64,000 nucleotides of DNA from Oscillospiraceae bacterium (GCA_902363145.1 CABIZB010000002.1:372001-436000); one strand, 5' to 3'; counted from the first letter of the stretch, positions 27,257 through 38,358 are shown. Program-made: numbers and translations. Notes: generated by a model from the sequence alone, not told the origin.

Positions 27257-28570
27257 TTATTCAAGGAAGCCCTTGTGATGACGCATCATCATCTGGGACT
27301 CCATAGTTCTGACGGTTTCAAGTACAACGCTTACGATGATCAGTATCGAAGTACCGCCCATGGAGATGTTCATAGCAGGAACTGCCATATGGAACAGAAT
27401 GGGGAAGATAGCGATGATACCGAGGCATACAGCGCCGATAAGAGTAATCTTGGAAAGTACTCTCTGAATGAAATCGCTGGTAGGCTTACCGGGTCTTATA
27501 CCGGGGATACCGCCGTTGTTCTGACGGAGGTTGTTTGCGATCTCAATAGGATTGTACTGCATTGAAACGTAGAAATAGTTGAATGCAATGATGAGAATGA
27601 AGTAAATCACTGCATACCAGCCGCTGGAGTAGTTGAAGAAGTTCAGGAATCCGTGATAGAATTTCTGACCAAAGCTCCATGTTGCAGGATCACCTGTAGG
27701 TGCTGCAACGAACATTTCGATCGTCTGAGGAATGGACATGAATGCCATTGCGAAGATGATAGGCATAACGCCGCTCATTGCGATCTTTACGGGAATGTGA
27801 GTGTTCTGACCGCCGTACTGCTTTCTTCCCACAACACGCTTAGCGTACTGAATGGGAATACGTCTTTCAGCCTCGTTCATAAGAACGATGAAGCCGATCA
27901 TTACAACATAAATGAGAAGAACGAAGATAACGGGGAAAACGTACTTGTTGGGGTCGCTTATTGCGAGCTCAACCATATCCTTTACATCGCTGGGGCATCT
28001 TGCGACGATTCCGGCGAAGAGGATAATCGAGATACCGTTTCCGATACCGTTTTCGTTTACCAGGTTGCCGAGGAAAACGATGAGGTTTGAACCTGCGGTG
28101 AATACTGCCATAATAACTATAGCAGCGAACACGCCTTCAAAGCCTGAGGTGTAATCAACAGCGCCCATCTTTCTCATAGTGAGGTAATAAGCGTAGGACA
28201 TAACCAGTGAGATAGCCAGTGCCACATATCCTGTGATCTTCTGTATCTTCTTTCTTCCCTCTTCGCCTTCCTTCTGGAGATTTTCCAGAGGAGGAAGCGC
28301 ATAGGTGAGAAGCTGCACGATGATCGAAGCGTTGATATACGGCTGAATTGAAAGAGCAAATACTGTGCCCTTTGAGAGAGCGCCGCCCGAAAGCATATCC
28401 AGGTAACCGAATATGTTTCCGTCCTGAACAATGTTCGAAAGAGCATTGGGGTCAAGGAAGGGAACGGGAATTGCGCATCCGAGACGGAAGATAACGATAA
28501 TGAGTAATGTGTATAAGAGCTTTTTTCTCAGCTCAGGTGTTTTCCAAGCATTGCGCATGGTCTCGAACAC
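27257..28570 (-). CDS. secY: Preprotein translocase subunit SecY
   Basis: 437 residues with ten transmembrane segments. Conserved points are the plug-forming first helix ([14 protein letters not shown]), the [15 protein letters not shown] loop and the cytoplasmic [14 protein letters not shown]. It starts with GTG (GAGGTG seven bases upstream), one base after the rplO stop. A later Met (residue 5) is possible but [10 protein letters not shown] is the usual beginning in Clostridia. Confidence 0.97.
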   Translation of the reverse strand: MFETMRNAWKTPELRKKLLYTLLIIVIFRLGCAIPVPFLDPNALSNIVQDGNIFGYLDMLSGGALSKGTVFALSIQPYINASIIVQLLTYALPPLENLQKEGEEGRKKIQKITGYVALAISLVMSYAYYLTMRKMGAVDYTSGFEGVFAAIVIMAVFTAGSNLIVFLGNLVNENGIGNGISIILFAGIVARCPSDVKDMVELAISDPNKYVFPVIFVLLIYVVMIGFIVLMNEAERRIPIQYAKRVVGRKQYGGQNTHIPVKIAMSGVMPIIFAMAFMSIPQTIEMFVAAPTGDPATWSFGQKFYHGFLNFFNYSSGWYAVIYFILIIAFNYFYVSMQYNPIEIANNLRQNNGGIPGIRPGKPTSDFIQRVLSKITLIGAVCLGIIAIFPILFHMAVPAMNISMGGTSILIIVSVVLETVRTMESQMMMRHHKGFLE

Positions 28571-28571
28571 A

Positions 28572-29012
28572 TTACATCACCTCAGCCTTCCCGCCTGCTT
28601 TCTCGATTTTTTCCTTAGCTGAAGCGGAAAAAGCTGCAGCCTTAACGGTAAGATTCTTGGTGAGTTCACCATTGCCGAGGATTTTAACGCCGTCGTTGGT
28701 CTTCTTGATGAGACCGCTTGCCTTGAGGAGATCAGCGTCAACAACTGTACCGTCAACAAACTGGTCAAGATCAGAAACATTAACAACGGAGTACTTAGTA
28801 GCGAAAATGTTGTTGAATCCTCTCTTAGGGATTCTTCTGGTCATGGGCATCTGGCCGCCTTCAAAGCCGGGTCTTACGCCGCCGCCTGAACGGGCATTCT
28901 GTCCCTTGTGGCCCTTGCCGGCAGTCTTGCCGTTGCCGGAGCCGTGACCTCTGCCGATTCTCTTGACATCCTTTACGGAGCCAGCGGCAGGAGAAAGTTC
29001 ATATAACTTCAT
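28572..29012 (-). CDS. rplO: 50S ribosomal protein L15
   Basis: 146 residues from ATG in [12 protein letters not shown], behind GGGAGG; the in-frame TTG seven codons earlier lies upstream of the ribosome site. Glycine- and lysine-rich N-terminus typical of L15 ([19 protein letters not shown]). Confidence 0.97.
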   Translation of the reverse strand: MKLYELSPAAGSVKDVKRIGRGHGSGNGKTAGKGHKGQNARSGGGVRPGFEGGQMPMTRRIPKRGFNNIFATKYSVVNVSDLDQFVDGTVVDADLLKASGLIKKTNDGVKILGNGELTKNLTVKAAAFSASAKEKIEKAGGKAEVM

Positions 29013-29034
29013 ATCAATCGCACCTCCCTGCAAT

Positions 29035-29208
29035 TTAAGCGTTAGTTACATTAACGAGGTGGGAAATCTTCTTGATTTTACCCTGAACAGCAGCGTTATC
29101 CTGCTGAGTAGTAGTATCGCCGATTTTTCTAAGACCGAGGGAATTAGCAGTAGCGATCTGGTCTTTCTTACAGCTGTTAAGACTTTTTACGAGCTTAATG
29201 GTAACCAT
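29035..29208 (-). CDS. rpmD: 50S ribosomal protein L30
   Basis: 57 residues beginning [17 protein letters not shown]. The chosen ATG has AAGGAGG nine bases upstream; an ATG three codons earlier touches the ribosome site. Usual position between rpsE and rplO. Confidence 0.96.
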   Translation of the reverse strand: MVTIKLVKSLNSCKKDQIATANSLGLRKIGDTTTQQDNAAVQGKIKKISHLVNVTNA

Positions 29209-29222
29209 TACTGTCATCCTCC

Positions 29223-29723
29223 TTAGCCTAAAATTTCCTTAACGGATTTGCCTCTTACTTCAGCAACTTCCTTAGCGCTGCGTAAGCTGGAGAGACCCTG
29301 AAGGGTAGCTCTTACAACGTTGCAAGCATTGTTGGAACGAAGAGACTTGGTTCTGATATCCTTGATACCGGCAACTTCGATAACGGCACGAACAGGACCA
29401 CCTGCGATAACACCGGTACCGGGAGCAGCGGGCTTCATGAGAACACGGCCTGCGCCGAATTCGCCGATAACCTCGTGAGGAATGGTAGAGCCTCTGAGGG
29501 AAATCTTGATTAAATTCTTCTTAGCATCTTCGATACCCTTGCGGATAGCGTCAGGAACTTCTCCGGACTTTCCGATACCGAAGCCAACGGTACCGTTTCC
29601 GTCGCCGACTACAACGAGAGCGGCGAACTTGAAGATACGACCGCCCTTAACAGTCTTGGAAACTCTGTTAATGGCAACGACCTTTTCGGTGAGCTCGAGA
29701 TTAGTAGCATCTATCTTAGCCAA
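29223..29723 (-). CDS. rpsE: 30S ribosomal protein S5
   Basis: 166 residues. [19 protein letters not shown] and [14 protein letters not shown] are typical of S5, which helps maintain decoding accuracy and mRNA unwinding. Lies between rplR and rpmD. Confidence 0.98.
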   Translation of the reverse strand: MAKIDATNLELTEKVVAINRVSKTVKGGRIFKFAALVVVGDGNGTVGFGIGKSGEVPDAIRKGIEDAKKNLIKISLRGSTIPHEVIGEFGAGRVLMKPAAPGTGVIAGGPVRAVIEVAGIKDIRTKSLRSNNACNVVRATLQGLSSLRSAKEVAEVRGKSVKEILG

Positions 29724-29763
29724 AAGTATAACCTCCTTTAAAAGTTATCCGATTTAAAATAAA

Positions 29764-30123
29764 TCAGAAGTTAAGACCGCCCTGTCTTGCACCGTCTGCA
29801 AGCTGAGCAACTCTGCCGTGGTAAAGGTAACCTGCTCTGTCGAAAACAACATCGGTGATACCCTTTTCCTTAGCAGCGGCAGCGATAGCCTCGCCAACCT
29901 TGAATGCGCCGTCCTTGTTGCCGCCATTGCCCTCGAAGCCCTTGTCCATAGAGGAAGCGCTTGCCAGAGTTACGCCTGCAACATCATCGATAAGCTGCGC
30001 ATAAATATGCTTGGAGCTGCGGAATACATTGAGTCTGGGGCAGGTAGCAGTACCGCTGATCTTATAACGAACTCTTGCCTGTCTCTTGGCTCTTGCAGCC
30101 TTTCTGTTCATCTGCTTAACCAT
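29764..30123 (-). CDS. rplR: 50S ribosomal protein L18
   Basis: 119 residues with the basic N-terminus [18 protein letters not shown] and the end [17 protein letters not shown]. It binds 5S rRNA together with L5. Confidence 0.98.
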   Translation of the reverse strand: MVKQMNRKAARAKRQARVRYKISGTATCPRLNVFRSSKHIYAQLIDDVAGVTLASASSMDKGFEGNGGNKDGAFKVGEAIAAAAKEKGITDVVFDRAGYLYHGRVAQLADGARQGGLNF

Positions 30124-30215
30124 TTAATATTCAACTCCTTATCAAACTGGAGAATAGTAGTAACAACTGTCCCATTCTCTTTCGTATTGAGGGAAAACGT
30201 AAATTCGGTAAAAAA

Positions 30216-30761
30216 TTACTTCTTACCCTTACCGGCCTTACCTTCCTTGCGGATGATATGCTCGCCGGTGTAGTGGATGCCCTTGCCCTTATAAGGCTCG
30301 GGAGGTCTCTTCTCACGGATCTCAGCAGCAAACTGACCAACAGCCTGCTTGTCGATGCCGTTTACGATGATCTTGGTAGCAGCGGGAACATCAATGGTGA
30401 TGCCGTCGATCTCAGGAACGATAACCTGGTGTGAATAACCAAGGTTCATAACGAGATTCTTGCCCTGCTTCTGAGCTCTGTAACCGATACCGTCGATATC
30501 GAGGGACTTGGAGAAGCCGTGTGTAACACCTTCAACCATGTTGGATACGAGAGTTCTTGTAAGACCGTGGAGTGACTTGTGGAGCTTATCCTCAGTAGGA
30601 CGCTCAACGATGATTTCGTTGCCTTCCAGCTTGATGATCATATCCTTGTGGAAGGACTTGGTAAGTGTACCCTTAGGACCCTTAACGGTAACAACGTGAC
30701 CGTCGATCTTAACATCAACGCCTGCGGGAACAGCTATTGGCTTTCTACCTATTCTTGACAT
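30216..30761 (-). CDS. rplF: 50S ribosomal protein L6
   Basis: 181 residues, [17 protein letters not shown] start and [14 protein letters not shown] end, both characteristic of L6. The 92-base gap to rplR contains a GAGAAT/ATTCTC hairpin only. Confidence 0.98.
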   Translation of the reverse strand: MSRIGRKPIAVPAGVDVKIDGHVVTVKGPKGTLTKSFHKDMIIKLEGNEIIVERPTEDKLHKSLHGLTRTLVSNMVEGVTHGFSKSLDIDGIGYRAQKQGKNLVMNLGYSHQVIVPEIDGITIDVPAATKIIVNGIDKQAVGQFAAEIREKRPPEPYKGKGIHYTGEHIIRKEGKAGKGKK

Positions 30762-30776
30762 TGTACGTGTTCCTCC

Positions 30777-31175
30777 TTACCAAATAAATGCAAGGACTTC
30801 GCCGCCAACGTTAAGCTCTCTTGCCTTCTTGTCAGTCATAACTCCCTTGGAAGTTGACACAATAGCAATTCCGAGGCCCTTCATGACCTTGGGCATATCC
30901 TCACAGCTGGAGTAAATGCGGAGACCGGGCTTGGAAACTCTGCGCAGGCCGGTGATAACCTGAGATTTATTTTCGCCGTACTTGAGGGTAATTCTGATGA
31001 TACCCTGCTTGCCGTCGTCAATTATCTGATAGCTCTTGATATAGCCTTCATCAACAAGAATCTGAGCGATTGCCTTCTTCATATTGGAAGCGGGCACATC
31101 TACAGTAGCGTGCTTAGCAGTGTTAGCGTTACGGATTCTTGTAAGGATATCGGCAATTGAATCGGTAATTTGCAT
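30777..31175 (-). CDS. rpsH: 30S ribosomal protein S8
   Basis: 132 residues; [18 protein letters not shown] at the start and [19 protein letters not shown] near the end. In E. coli S8 represses the spc operon by binding a site near rplE; no such site was looked for at base level here. Confidence 0.98.
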   Translation of the reverse strand: MQITDSIADILTRIRNANTAKHATVDVPASNMKKAIAQILVDEGYIKSYQIIDDGKQGIIRITLKYGENKSQVITGLRRVSKPGLRIYSSCEDMPKVMKGLGIAIVSTSKGVMTDKKARELNVGGEVLAFIW

Positions 31176-31236
31176 ACCTTTAACCTCCTTGTAAAAATTC
31201 AGCGGTTTAAGACGAAATCAGCCTGTGGTAATTTGA

Positions 31237-31422
31237 TTACCAGCTTGCCTTCTTAACGCCGGGGATCTGACCCTTGTGAGCAAGCTCTCTGAAGCAGATT
31301 CTGCAAATTCCGAACTTTCTCATGTAAGCGTGGGGTCTGCCACAGATTTTGCATCTGTTATAAGCTCTTGTAGAGTACTTAGGAGTTCTCTGCTGCTTGA
31401 TCTTCATTGAAGTTTTAGCCAT
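31237..31422 (-). CDS. rpsZ: 30S ribosomal protein S14, zinc type
   Basis: 61 residues, the short zinc-binding form, with [20 protein letters not shown] carrying all four Cys. Lies between rplE and rpsH. Confidence 0.97.
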   Translation of the reverse strand: MAKTSMKIKQQRTPKYSTRAYNRCKICGRPHAYMRKFGICRICFRELAHKGQIPGVKKASW

Positions 31423-31439
31423 TTAATTAAACCTCCCAA

Positions 31440-31982
31440 TTACTTTGCAAACGGAGCGCCCATGAGCTCGAGGAGCTCCTTAGCTTCTTCGTCTGTGTTT
31501 GCGGTAGTGATAATGTTGATATCCATACCACGAACCTTATCTATTTTATCGTACTCAATTTCGGGGAAAATGAGCTGCTCCTTGATACCGGTGGAGTAAT
31601 TTCCTCTGCCGTCGAAGGAGTTGCCGTTGATTCCTCTGAAGTCGCGTACACGGGGGAACGCAACATTGAAAAGTCTGTCGAGGAATTCGTACATCTTTTC
31701 GCCTCTGAGAGTAACCTTTACGCCGATAGGCATGCCCTCACGGATTTTGAAGTTTGCCACAGACTTCTTAGCACGGCAAACAACAGGCTTCTGACCTGTG
31801 ATAAGAGCCAGGTCGTTCATGATAGCGTCGATGACCTTGGAATTGTCCTTAGCCTCGCCTGCGCCGACATTGATAACAACCTTGTCGATCTTGGGGATCT
31901 GCATAACGCTCTTGTAGCTGAACTTCTTCATAAGTGAGGGAGCTACTGTGCTGACATATAATTCCTTAAGATTTGCTGCCAT
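31440..31982 (-). CDS. rplE: 50S ribosomal protein L5
   Basis: 180 residues; [18 protein letters not shown] and [18 protein letters not shown] are L5 signatures. Binds 5S rRNA and contacts the P-site tRNA. Confidence 0.98.
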   Translation of the reverse strand: MAANLKELYVSTVAPSLMKKFSYKSVMQIPKIDKVVINVGAGEAKDNSKVIDAIMNDLALITGQKPVVCRAKKSVANFKIREGMPIGVKVTLRGEKMYEFLDRLFNVAFPRVRDFRGINGNSFDGRGNYSTGIKEQLIFPEIEYDKIDKVRGMDINIITTANTDEEAKELLELMGAPFAK

Positions 31983-32000
31983 GGTAGGTAACTCCTTTCA

Positions 32001-32324
32001 TCAATAAGATTTGCCGCAGTCTGCATTCTTGCAAACTCTGGACTTGCTGCCGTCAGCTTCGATCTTGTGACCAAGTCTGGTAGGCTTGCCGCAGTGAGGG
32101 CAAACAGCCATAACCTTGCAGGCATAAAGGGGAGCTTCGCACTTTACGATGCCGCCCTGCTGGCCCATCTGACGGGGCTTAACATGCTTGGTAACGATAT
32201 TGAGACCTTCAACGATAACCTTCTGCTCCTTGGGGGAAACCTCAAGAACCTTGCCCTGCTTGCCCTTGTCCTTACCGGAAAGGATAACAACAGTATCGCC
32301 GGTTTTAACGTGTAACTTATTCAT
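32001..32324 (-). CDS. rplX: 50S ribosomal protein L24 with zinc-ribbon-like tail
   Basis: 107 residues. N-terminal KOW motif ([20 protein letters not shown]). Four Cys in two pairs (CPHC and CKNADC) near the C-terminus could bind zinc, a variant common in Clostridia. L24 starts assembly of the 50S subunit. Confidence 0.97.
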   Translation of the reverse strand: MNKLHVKTGDTVVILSGKDKGKQGKVLEVSPKEQKVIVEGLNIVTKHVKPRQMGQQGGIVKCEAPLYACKVMAVCPHCGKPTRLGHKIEADGSKSRVCKNADCGKSY

Positions 32325-32339
32325 AACTCGGCACCTCCA

Positions 32340-32708
32340 TTAAAGTACTTCGGGAGCCAGAGAAAGGATCTTTGTAAAGTCCTTATCACGGAGCTCACGA
32401 GCAACAGGTCCGAAAATACGTGTTCCCTTGGGGTTCTTGTCCTCCTTGATGATAACTGCTGCGTTCTCATCAAAACGGATGTAAGTTCCGTCTTCTCTGC
32501 GGAGACCCTTTGCGGAACGAACGATTACTGCCTTAACAACGTCGCCCTTCTTAACAACGCCGCCTGGTGTTGCTTTTTTAACGGAAGCAACAACTACATC
32601 GCCGATATTAGCATATCTTCTGCGTGTGCCGCCCAGAACTCTGATGCACATAAGCTCCTTGGCACCTGTGTTATCAGCGACCTTTAAATAAGTCTGCATC
32701 TGTATCAC
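32340..32708 (-). CDS. rplN: 50S ribosomal protein L14
   Basis: 122 residues, the canonical length, beginning [17 protein letters not shown]. The start is a GTG placed 10 bases after GGAAGGAG. An ATG nearer the ribosome site is out of frame. It is the first gene after an internal promoter and an unusually long leader. Confidence 0.96.
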   Translation of the reverse strand: MIQMQTYLKVADNTGAKELMCIRVLGGTRRRYANIGDVVVASVKKATPGGVVKKGDVVKAVIVRSAKGLRREDGTYIRFDENAAVIIKEDKNPKGTRIFGPVARELRDKDFTKILSLAPEVL

Positions 32709-32806
32709 AGCGCATTAACTCCTTCCTTAACAGTGAAATACGGCATTAGGCAGGTTTTGACCTGCCTGATACCGATTGATCACATTAAATAAATTATATC
32801 GTCTCA

Positions 32807-32821
32807 ACGCTGCCGTGTGTT
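32807..32821 (-). repeat. Shared leader motif, rplN copy
   Basis: Minus-strand AACACACGGCAGCGT, identical over 15 bases to 38359-38373. Similarity extends a few bases further (CGAAAC against CGGAAC). Confidence 0.75.
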
Positions 32822-32863
32822 TCGTAGTAAATGTTACATCCGACCTGTAACGGCAACATTAAG

Positions 32864-32892
32864 ATTATAACATACCGCAAGGCATTTGTCAA
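32864..32892 (-). promoter_or_regulatory. Internal consensus promoter before rplN
   Basis: Minus-strand TTGACA (32887-32892), 17-base spacer, TATAAT (32864-32869), a perfect sigma-A match inside the ribosomal block, about 150 bases ahead of the rplN start. Confidence 0.85.
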
Positions 32893-32944
32893 TACCGCAG
32901 GGCAAAATTACCCCTTGGCATTTTAGACAAATTTCAAGCAAAGA

Positions 32945-33202
32945 TTACTTAGCCTTTTCGATAACCTCAACAAGTCTCCATCTCTTATCCTTAGAAAGAG
33001 GACGAGTCTCCATGATCTCAACTCTGTCGCCGATGTTGCAGACATTCTGCTCGTCGTGAGCCTTGAGCTTAATGGTTCTCTTGATGATCTTCTTGTAAAG
33101 GGGGTGCTTTACATTATCCTGAATTGCAACAACGATAGTCTTATCCATCTTATTGGAAACTACCTTGCCTACTCTTGTTTTTCTAAGATTTCTTTCAGCC
33201 AT
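32945..33202 (-). CDS. rpsQ: 30S ribosomal protein S17
   Basis: 85 residues; [20 protein letters not shown] and the end [14 protein letters not shown] are typical. Last gene before the internal promoter gap. Confidence 0.98.
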   Translation of the reverse strand: MAERNLRKTRVGKVVSNKMDKTIVVAIQDNVKHPLYKKIIKRTIKLKAHDEQNVCNIGDRVEIMETRPLSKDKRWRLVEVIEKAK

Positions 33203-33221
33203 TATAATGTCCTCCCTTCAC

Positions 33222-33416
33222 TTACTGAGCATTGGACTGCTCACGCATAATGGTCTTGATGCGGGCAATGTCCTTCTTAACAGCCTTTAATCTTGCGGGA
33301 TTGTCAAGCTGGTTTACAGTGTGCTGGAAGCGAAGAGCGAAAAGCTCTTTCTTAAGGTCAACGAGCTTGTTTTCCAGCTCCTGTGCAGTCATATCTCTGA
33401 TTTCTGAAGCCTTCAT
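33222..33416 (-). CDS. rpmC: 50S ribosomal protein L29
   Basis: 64 residues of two antiparallel helices (ELENKLVDLKKELFALRFQ). Its start overlaps the rplP stop by one base (TAATG). Confidence 0.97.
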   Translation of the reverse strand: MKASEIRDMTAQELENKLVDLKKELFALRFQHTVNQLDNPARLKAVKKDIARIKTIMREQSNAQ

Positions 33417-33838
33417 TAGTTGCTCGCCTCCTCTTCCTTAGCTACAAACTTGCACTTGATGGGGAGCTTGTGCATAGCGAGACGCATAGCCTCTCTTGCA
33501 GTCTCCTCGGGAACGCCGGCAATTTCAAAAAGAACTCTTCCGGGCTTTACGACAGCAACCCAGTATTCGGGAGAACCTTTACCGGAACCCATTCGGGTTT
33601 CAGCGGGCTTCTCAGTGATGGGCTTGTCGGGGAAAATCTTGATCCAAACCTGTCCGCCTCTCTTGATGTATCTTGTCATAGCGATACGGGCAGCCTCGAT
33701 CTGGTTGGAGGTGATCCAAGCGGGCTCAAGAGCCTGAAGACCATACTCACCGTTGGAAACCTTGTTTCCTCTGAGAGCCTTACCGGTAAGTCTTCCTCTC
33801 TGAACTCTTCTGTACTTAACTCTCTTGGGAAGCAGCAT
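33416..33838 (-). CDS. rplP: 50S ribosomal protein L16
   Basis: 140 residues; [19 protein letters not shown] start and the [19 protein letters not shown] segment. Its start overlaps the rpsC stop by one base. Confidence 0.98.
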   Translation of the reverse strand: MLLPKRVKYRRVQRGRLTGKALRGNKVSNGEYGLQALEPAWITSNQIEAARIAMTRYIKRGGQVWIKIFPDKPITEKPAETRMGSGKGSPEYWVAVVKPGRVLFEIAGVPEETAREAMRLAMHKLPIKCKFVAKEEEASN

Positions 33839-34599
33839 TATGCATTACCTCCTTCATTCTTATTGGAGCGGGGTCTGTAACCGCCCTCACGTCTCTTGCC
33901 GTCATTGTTGCGGCGCTTTCTCTCAGGCTTTTCAGCGGGAGCCTTGTTAACTCTTGCTGCGGAAGCCTCGCCCTTAAGGATCTCACCCTTGTAGATCCAA
34001 ACCTTTACGCCCAGACGGCCGTAAGTGGTGTGAGCCTCAGCAAAACCGTAGTCGATATCGGCACGGATTGTCTGAAGGGGAATAGTACCCTCGTGGTAAG
34101 TCTCGGATCTTGCGATTTCAGCACCTGCAAGACGGCCGCCTACCTTAACCTTGATACCCTTAGCGCCGAGCTTCATGGAACGGCCGATAGCCTGCTTCAT
34201 AGCTCTTCTGTAGGATACACGGTTCTCAAGCTGAGTAGCGATGTTCTCAGCAACGAGAGTAGCGTTGAGGTCAGGCTGCTTTACTTCAACGATGTTGATG
34301 TAAACAGACTTGCCCATCATCTTTTCAACGCTGAGACGGAGCTTTTCAATATTTTCGCCGCCGCGTCCGATAACGATACCGGGCTTAGCGCAGTAAACGT
34401 GAATTCTTACCTTATCGGCATATCTTTCGATCTCAACCTTAGGAACACCTGCGTCCTTGAGGCTCTTCTTGATGAAATTACGAACGTTGTAGTCCTCAAC
34501 AAGAGTGTCGCCGAAAGCAGCCTTATTTGCAAACCAACGGGAATCCCAGTCCTGGATAACGCCTACACGCAGACCGTGGGGATTAACTTTCTGTCCCAT
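33838..34599 (-). CDS. rpsC: 30S ribosomal protein S3
   Basis: 253 residues. [20 protein letters not shown] start, KH domain with [12 protein letters not shown], and a C-terminal extension rich in Lys, Arg and Gly (from about residue 218) that is longer than in E. coli. Confidence 0.98.
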   Translation of the reverse strand: MGQKVNPHGLRVGVIQDWDSRWFANKAAFGDTLVEDYNVRNFIKKSLKDAGVPKVEIERYADKVRIHVYCAKPGIVIGRGGENIEKLRLSVEKMMGKSVYINIVEVKQPDLNATLVAENIATQLENRVSYRRAMKQAIGRSMKLGAKGIKVKVGGRLAGAEIARSETYHEGTIPLQTIRADIDYGFAEAHTTYGRLGVKVWIYKGEILKGEASAARVNKAPAEKPERKRRNNDGKRREGGYRPRSNKNEGGNA

Positions 34600-34619
34600 A
34601 ATTTACCTCCTCTTTCGAC

Positions 34620-34955
34620 TTATTCTTTTTCTGCTACAACGAGAGTAACGTTGGATGTTCTCTTGTTGATGCGGAAAGCTCTGCCCTGTGCACGAGGCAT
34701 AATGCGCTTCATGATAGGTCCGGGGCAAACGAAGCACTCGGAAACAATGAGATTCTCCTTGTTCATTCCGAAGTTATTTTCAGCGTTTGCAACAGCAGAC
34801 TTCAAAAGCTTCTCCAGGTATTCGCAGGCAGACTTAGGTGTGTACTTTAAAATCGCCATAGCAGTTTCAACGTCCTTGCCTCTGATGAGGTCGAGAACGA
34901 TCTGAACCTTTCTGGGTGCTATGCGAGCATTAGTTAATGATGCTCTTGCTTCCAT
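34620..34955 (-). CDS. rplV: 50S ribosomal protein L22
   Basis: 111 residues; [18 protein letters not shown] and the hairpin [17 protein letters not shown] that lines the exit tunnel. Confidence 0.98.
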   Translation of the reverse strand: MEARASLTNARIAPRKVQIVLDLIRGKDVETAMAILKYTPKSACEYLEKLLKSAVANAENNFGMNKENLIVSECFVCPGPIMKRIMPRAQGRAFRINKRTSNVTLVVAEKE

Positions 34956-34977
34956 TTAAAAATCTCTCCTCTCTACC

Positions 34978-35259
34978 TTACTTACCGTTGTTGGATGTCT
35001 TGGAGCCTGCATGGCCCTTGAATGTTCTTGTAGGTGCGAACTCGCCGAGCTTGTGACCTACCATATCCTCCGTAACATATACGGGAACGTGCTTTCTTCC
35101 GTCGTGGACAGCGAATGTGTGTCCTACGAAATCAGGGAAAATTGTTGAGGATCTGCTCCATGTCTTGAGTACCTTCTTCTCGCCGGCCTCATTCATGGCA
35201 ATAACTCTCTTTAAAAGGACTTCCTGTACGTAAGGTCCCTTCTTGATACTTCTGCTCAT
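34978..35259 (-). CDS. rpsS: 30S ribosomal protein S19
   Basis: 93 residues; [19 protein letters not shown] start and [19 protein letters not shown] end. GGGAGG precedes the start. Confidence 0.98.
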   Translation of the reverse strand: MSRSIKKGPYVQEVLLKRVIAMNEAGEKKVLKTWSRSSTIFPDFVGHTFAVHDGRKHVPVYVTEDMVGHKLGEFAPTRTFKGHAGSKTSNNGK

Positions 35260-35396
35260 TGGTTTTCCTCCCCTCTCAGATGTTTAGAGGCAAGATACTG
35301 CTGATTTTGTGCTTGACAAAATCAGCACTTCTCCCCTTTACGAATCCATGAGTATAATAATATTTTGAAGTTTACGCTGCGTCATGCAGCATATGA
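35260..35396 (-). other. rplB-rpsS gap with a 12-base-pair hairpin
   Basis: Minus-strand TGCTGATTTTGT and ACAAAATCAGCA (about 35300-35328) form a perfect 12-pair stem with a 5-base loop. It is not followed by a T-run, so it is not a plain terminator. A second GCTGC/GCAGC hairpin sits near 35380-35394. Confidence 0.6.
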
Positions 35397-36230
35397 TTAC
35401 TTACCGTTTCTTCTCTTAACGATGAACTTATCGGAACGGTTATGAGTAGCTCTGGTCTTGTAACCGAGTGCGGGCTTGCCCCAAGGAGTAACAGGTCCGG
35501 GACGGCCGACAGGAGACTTACCTTCACCACCGCCGTGGGGGTGATCGTTGGGGTTCATGACAGAACCACGAACTGTAGGTCTGATGCCCTTGTGACGGGT
35601 ACGTCCAGCCTTACCGAGGTTAACGTTCTCGTGATCGATGTTGCCTACCTGGCCGATAGTAGCCATGCACTCAGCAGCGATCTTTCTCATTTCACCGGAA
35701 GGAAGCCTTACGAGTGCGTACTCATCTTCCTTACCCATGAGCTGAGCCATGTTGCCTGCTGCTCTTACGAGCTGAGCGCCCTTGCCGGGATAAAGCTCAA
35801 GGTTGTGAATGAAGGTACCTACGGGGATATCAGCAAGCGCAAGTGCGTTACCGGGCTTGATATCAGCATCGGAGCCTGCTCTTACAACGTCGCCTACCTT
35901 AAGGCCGTAGGGAGCGATGATATATCTCTTCTCGCCGTCCTCGTACTGAACGAGAGCGATGAAGGAGCTTCTGTTAGGATCGTACTCAAGAGTAAGAACA
36001 GTAGCGTTCATGCCCTGCTTATCTCTCTTGAAATCGATGATTCTGTACTTTCTTCTGTTTCCGCCGCCTCTGTGACGAACAGTGATACGACCATAGCTGT
36101 TTCTTCCTGCCTTCTTATCGAGAGAAGCGAGGAGGCTCTTTTCAGGAGCTACCTTGGAAAGCTCGCTGTAGTCAGTAACAGTCATCTGACGTCTTGAAGG
36201 GGACGTAGGCTTATATGACTTAATTGCCAT
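35397..36230 (-). CDS. rplB: 50S ribosomal protein L2
   Basis: 277 residues; [17 protein letters not shown] and the peptidyl-transferase-near [19 protein letters not shown]2 is needed for subunit joining and peptide-bond formation. Confidence 0.98.
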   Translation of the reverse strand: MAIKSYKPTSPSRRQMTVTDYSELSKVAPEKSLLASLDKKAGRNSYGRITVRHRGGGNRRKYRIIDFKRDKQGMNATVLTLEYDPNRSSFIALVQYEDGEKRYIIAPYGLKVGDVVRAGSDADIKPGNALALADIPVGTFIHNLELYPGKGAQLVRAAGNMAQLMGKEDEYALVRLPSGEMRKIAAECMATIGQVGNIDHENVNLGKAGRTRHKGIRPTVRGSVMNPNDHPHGGGEGKSPVGRPGPVTPWGKPALGYKTRATHNRSDKFIVKRRNGK

Positions 36231-36308
36231 GTGATTTCAACTCCTTAAAATGGTTTTGCGAAGAGCAATGCTCTCCATACATTCCGTTTCGGGAAGATCC
36301 CAAAAGGA

Positions 36309-36599
36309 TTACATCATGCCGTCAAAGAATTCGATAGTCTTTGAATCAGCAGTCAGAGTAACGATTGCCTTCTTCCAAGCGGGAGTTGTGCCTCTGCTCA
36401 GGCCTACTCTCTTAGCACGTCCTCTGCAATTCATGGTGTTAACGCTTGCGACCTTAACGCCGAAAAGCTCTTCAACAGCCTTAGCGATCTCGATCTTGTT
36501 AGCATCCTTAGCAACCTTGAAAGTGTATTTGTTTTCCTGCAGTCCGCCAATGCTCTTCTCAGAGATGATGGGCTTGATAACGATATCCTGTGCAGTCAT
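36309..36599 (-). CDS. rplW: 50S ribosomal protein L23
   Basis: 96 residues; PIISEKSIGGLQENKYTF start. L23 sits at the exit tunnel and is the docking site of trigger factor and SRP. Overlaps the rplD stop by one base. Confidence 0.97.
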   Translation of the reverse strand: MTAQDIVIKPIISEKSIGGLQENKYTFKVAKDANKIEIAKAVEELFGVKVASVNTMNCRGRAKRVGLSRGTTPAWKKAIVTLTADSKTIEFFDGMM

Positions 36600-37225
36600 T
36601 ATGCGTACACCTCCTCAATCTTTGCAACCGCATCCTTTACAACAACGAACTTGTCGTAGTTGAGGATGTCGTAAACGTTGATTGTGTTTACGAGAGCGGT
36701 CTTAACGCCGGGGATATTAGATGCGCTCTTGATGACCTTAGAGTCAACCTCGGGCATAACGATGAGAGCCTTCTGTCCCTCAGCGCCAACAGCCTTGAGC
36801 ATCTTAACGATATCCTTGGTCTTGTACTCGTTCATAGCGATAGCGTCGAGAACGATCATATCGCCGGAAAGAACCTTAGAAGAAAGAGCAGACTTCATAG
36901 CCAGTCTCTTGAGCTTCTTGTTTACAGTGAAACGATAGGTTCTGGGCTTAGGTCCGAGAGCAATACCGCCGTGTGTCCACTGAGGAGCACGGATGGAACC
37001 CTGTCTTGCGTGACCTGTACCCTTCTGTCTCCAGGGCTTTCTTCCGCCGCCGCTTACCTCTGTACGGGTAAGAGTGGACTGTGTGCCCTGTCTCTGGTTA
37101 GCAAGGTAATTTACAACCATTGTGTGCATAGCAGGAACATTGGGAGTAATACCGAAAATTGCATCTGACAGCTCAATGTTGGAAACCTCATTACCTGTCA
37201 TGTCCATAACTTTGATATTAGGCAT
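36599..37225 (-). CDS. rplD: 50S ribosomal protein L4
   Basis: 208 residues; GGRKPWRQKGTGHARQGS is the tunnel loop of L4. In E. coli L4 also represses the S10 operon by binding its leader; the long rpsJ leader here makes a comparable control worth considering, though the E. coli structure is not visible. Confidence 0.98.
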   Translation of the reverse strand: MPNIKVMDMTGNEVSNIELSDAIFGITPNVPAMHTMVVNYLANQRQGTQSTLTRTEVSGGGRKPWRQKGTGHARQGSIRAPQWTHGGIALGPKPRTYRFTVNKKLKRLAMKSALSSKVLSGDMIVLDAIAMNEYKTKDIVKMLKAVGAEGQKALIVMPEVDSKVIKSASNIPGVKTALVNTINVYDILNYDKFVVVKDAVAKIEEVYA

Positions 37226-37243
37226 TATCGCTTCCTCCTTCCA

Positions 37244-37879
37244 TTAAGCTTTCTTAACGCAGTCAACGATTGTTACAATACCGTTCTTAGGACCGGGAAT
37301 TGCGCCCTTAACTGCGATAAGGTTGTTTTCAGCATCGATCTTAACGATCTCAAGGTTCTGAACGGTTACCTTTTCAGCACCCATGTGTCCGGGGAGAGCC
37401 TTGCCCTTGAAGATTCTTGAAGGGGAAGAGCACGCACCCATGGAACCTGCGTGTCTGTGAACAGGACCGGTACCGTGAGTTTCCTTAAGTCTTGCATTGT
37501 TATTTCTCTTGATAGTACCCTGGAAGCCCTTACCCTTTGAAGTACCGCAAACATCAACGATGTCGCCTACCTCGAAAGAATCAGCCTTGAGTACGTCGCC
37601 CACGTTAAGGGACTCTGCATTGTCGAGTCTGAACTCCTTAAGTGTTCTCTTGAGAGCAACGTCAGCCTTTGCGAAGTGACCCTTCATAGGCTTGTTGACG
37701 AGCTTCTCTCTGATGTCGCCGAAGCCGCACTGTACTGCGCTGTAGCCGTCGTTTTCAACGGTTTTCTTCTGAACTACTACGCAGGGACCTGCTTCAACAA
37801 CGGTAACAGGAATAACCTTTCCTGCTTCATCGAAAATCTGAGTCATGCCGATTTTCTTACCGATGATTGCCTTTGTCAT
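37244..37879 (-). CDS. rplC: 50S ribosomal protein L3
   Basis: 211 residues; [20 protein letters not shown] start and [14 protein letters not shown] segment. Binds near the 3' end of 23S rRNA early in assembly. Confidence 0.98.
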   Translation of the reverse strand: MTKAIIGKKIGMTQIFDEAGKVIPVTVVEAGPCVVVQKKTVENDGYSAVQCGFGDIREKLVNKPMKGHFAKADVALKRTLKEFRLDNAESLNVGDVLKADSFEVGDIVDVCGTSKGKGFQGTIKRNNNARLKETHGTGPVHRHAGSMGACSSPSRIFKGKALPGHMGAEKVTVQNLEIVKIDAENNLIAVKGAIPGPKNGIVTIVDCVKKA

Positions 37880-37972
37880 GATTTTTTCCTCCCTTGGTTA
37901 ATTGGTTGATCCTGTCGGACCAACATTGACCCCACATCGTCGGGATATCTTAGCTTTAAGCCTGAGATCGGA

Positions 37973-38287
37973 TTACTTGATCTCCATTACGATATCAACG
38001 CCTGCGGGAAGCTCAAGACCCTGAAGAGCCTCTGTAGTCTTTGCAGTAGGACGGAGAACATCGATAAGTCTCTTATGAGTTCTGAGTTCGAACTGCTCAC
38101 GGCTGTCCTTATACTTGTGTACAGCACGGAGAATGGTAACGATCTCCTTGTCTGTAGGAAGAGGAATAGGACCGGAAACTCTTGCACCGCTGCGCTTAGC
38201 TGCATCAACAATCTTTGCTGCTGCTGCATCTACTACAGCATGGTCATAACCCTTGATCTTGATTCTGATTTTTTCATTGACTGCCAC
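37973..38287 (-). CDS. rpsJ: 30S ribosomal protein S10
   Basis: 104 residues; [19 protein letters not shown] and [19 protein letters not shown] start eight bases after GGAGG. First gene of the ribosomal block. S10 is also the NusE subunit of antitermination complexes. Confidence 0.97.
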   Translation of the reverse strand: MAVNEKIRIKIKGYDHAVVDAAAAKIVDAAKRSGARVSGPIPLPTDKEIVTILRAVHKYKDSREQFELRTHKRLIDVLRPTAKTTEALQGLELPAGVDIVMEIK

Positions 38288-38358
38288 TTAAATCGCCTCC
38301 TATAAAATTTTGCATGGGGACGAGTTTGCAACACCATTTTCCTGCCAAAACGTTTTAC

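Larger units (their letters stand above)
32709..32944 (-). other. rplN leader region in a 236-base gap
   Basis: Between rpsQ and rplN. In the direction of transcription it holds a promoter, a GTTGCCG/CGGCAGC stem enclosing a TTACA/TGTAA hairpin, the 15-base motif shared with the rpsJ leader (32807-32821), and a strong AGGCAGGT/CCTGCCT hairpin (32742-32772) without a T-run. Confidence 0.7.

Noticed and set aside
34030..34905. Long plus-strand open frame opposite rpsC and rplV
   Set aside because: It is the antisense shadow of two certain ribosomal protein genes; codon bias of the sense strand keeps the opposite frame open.
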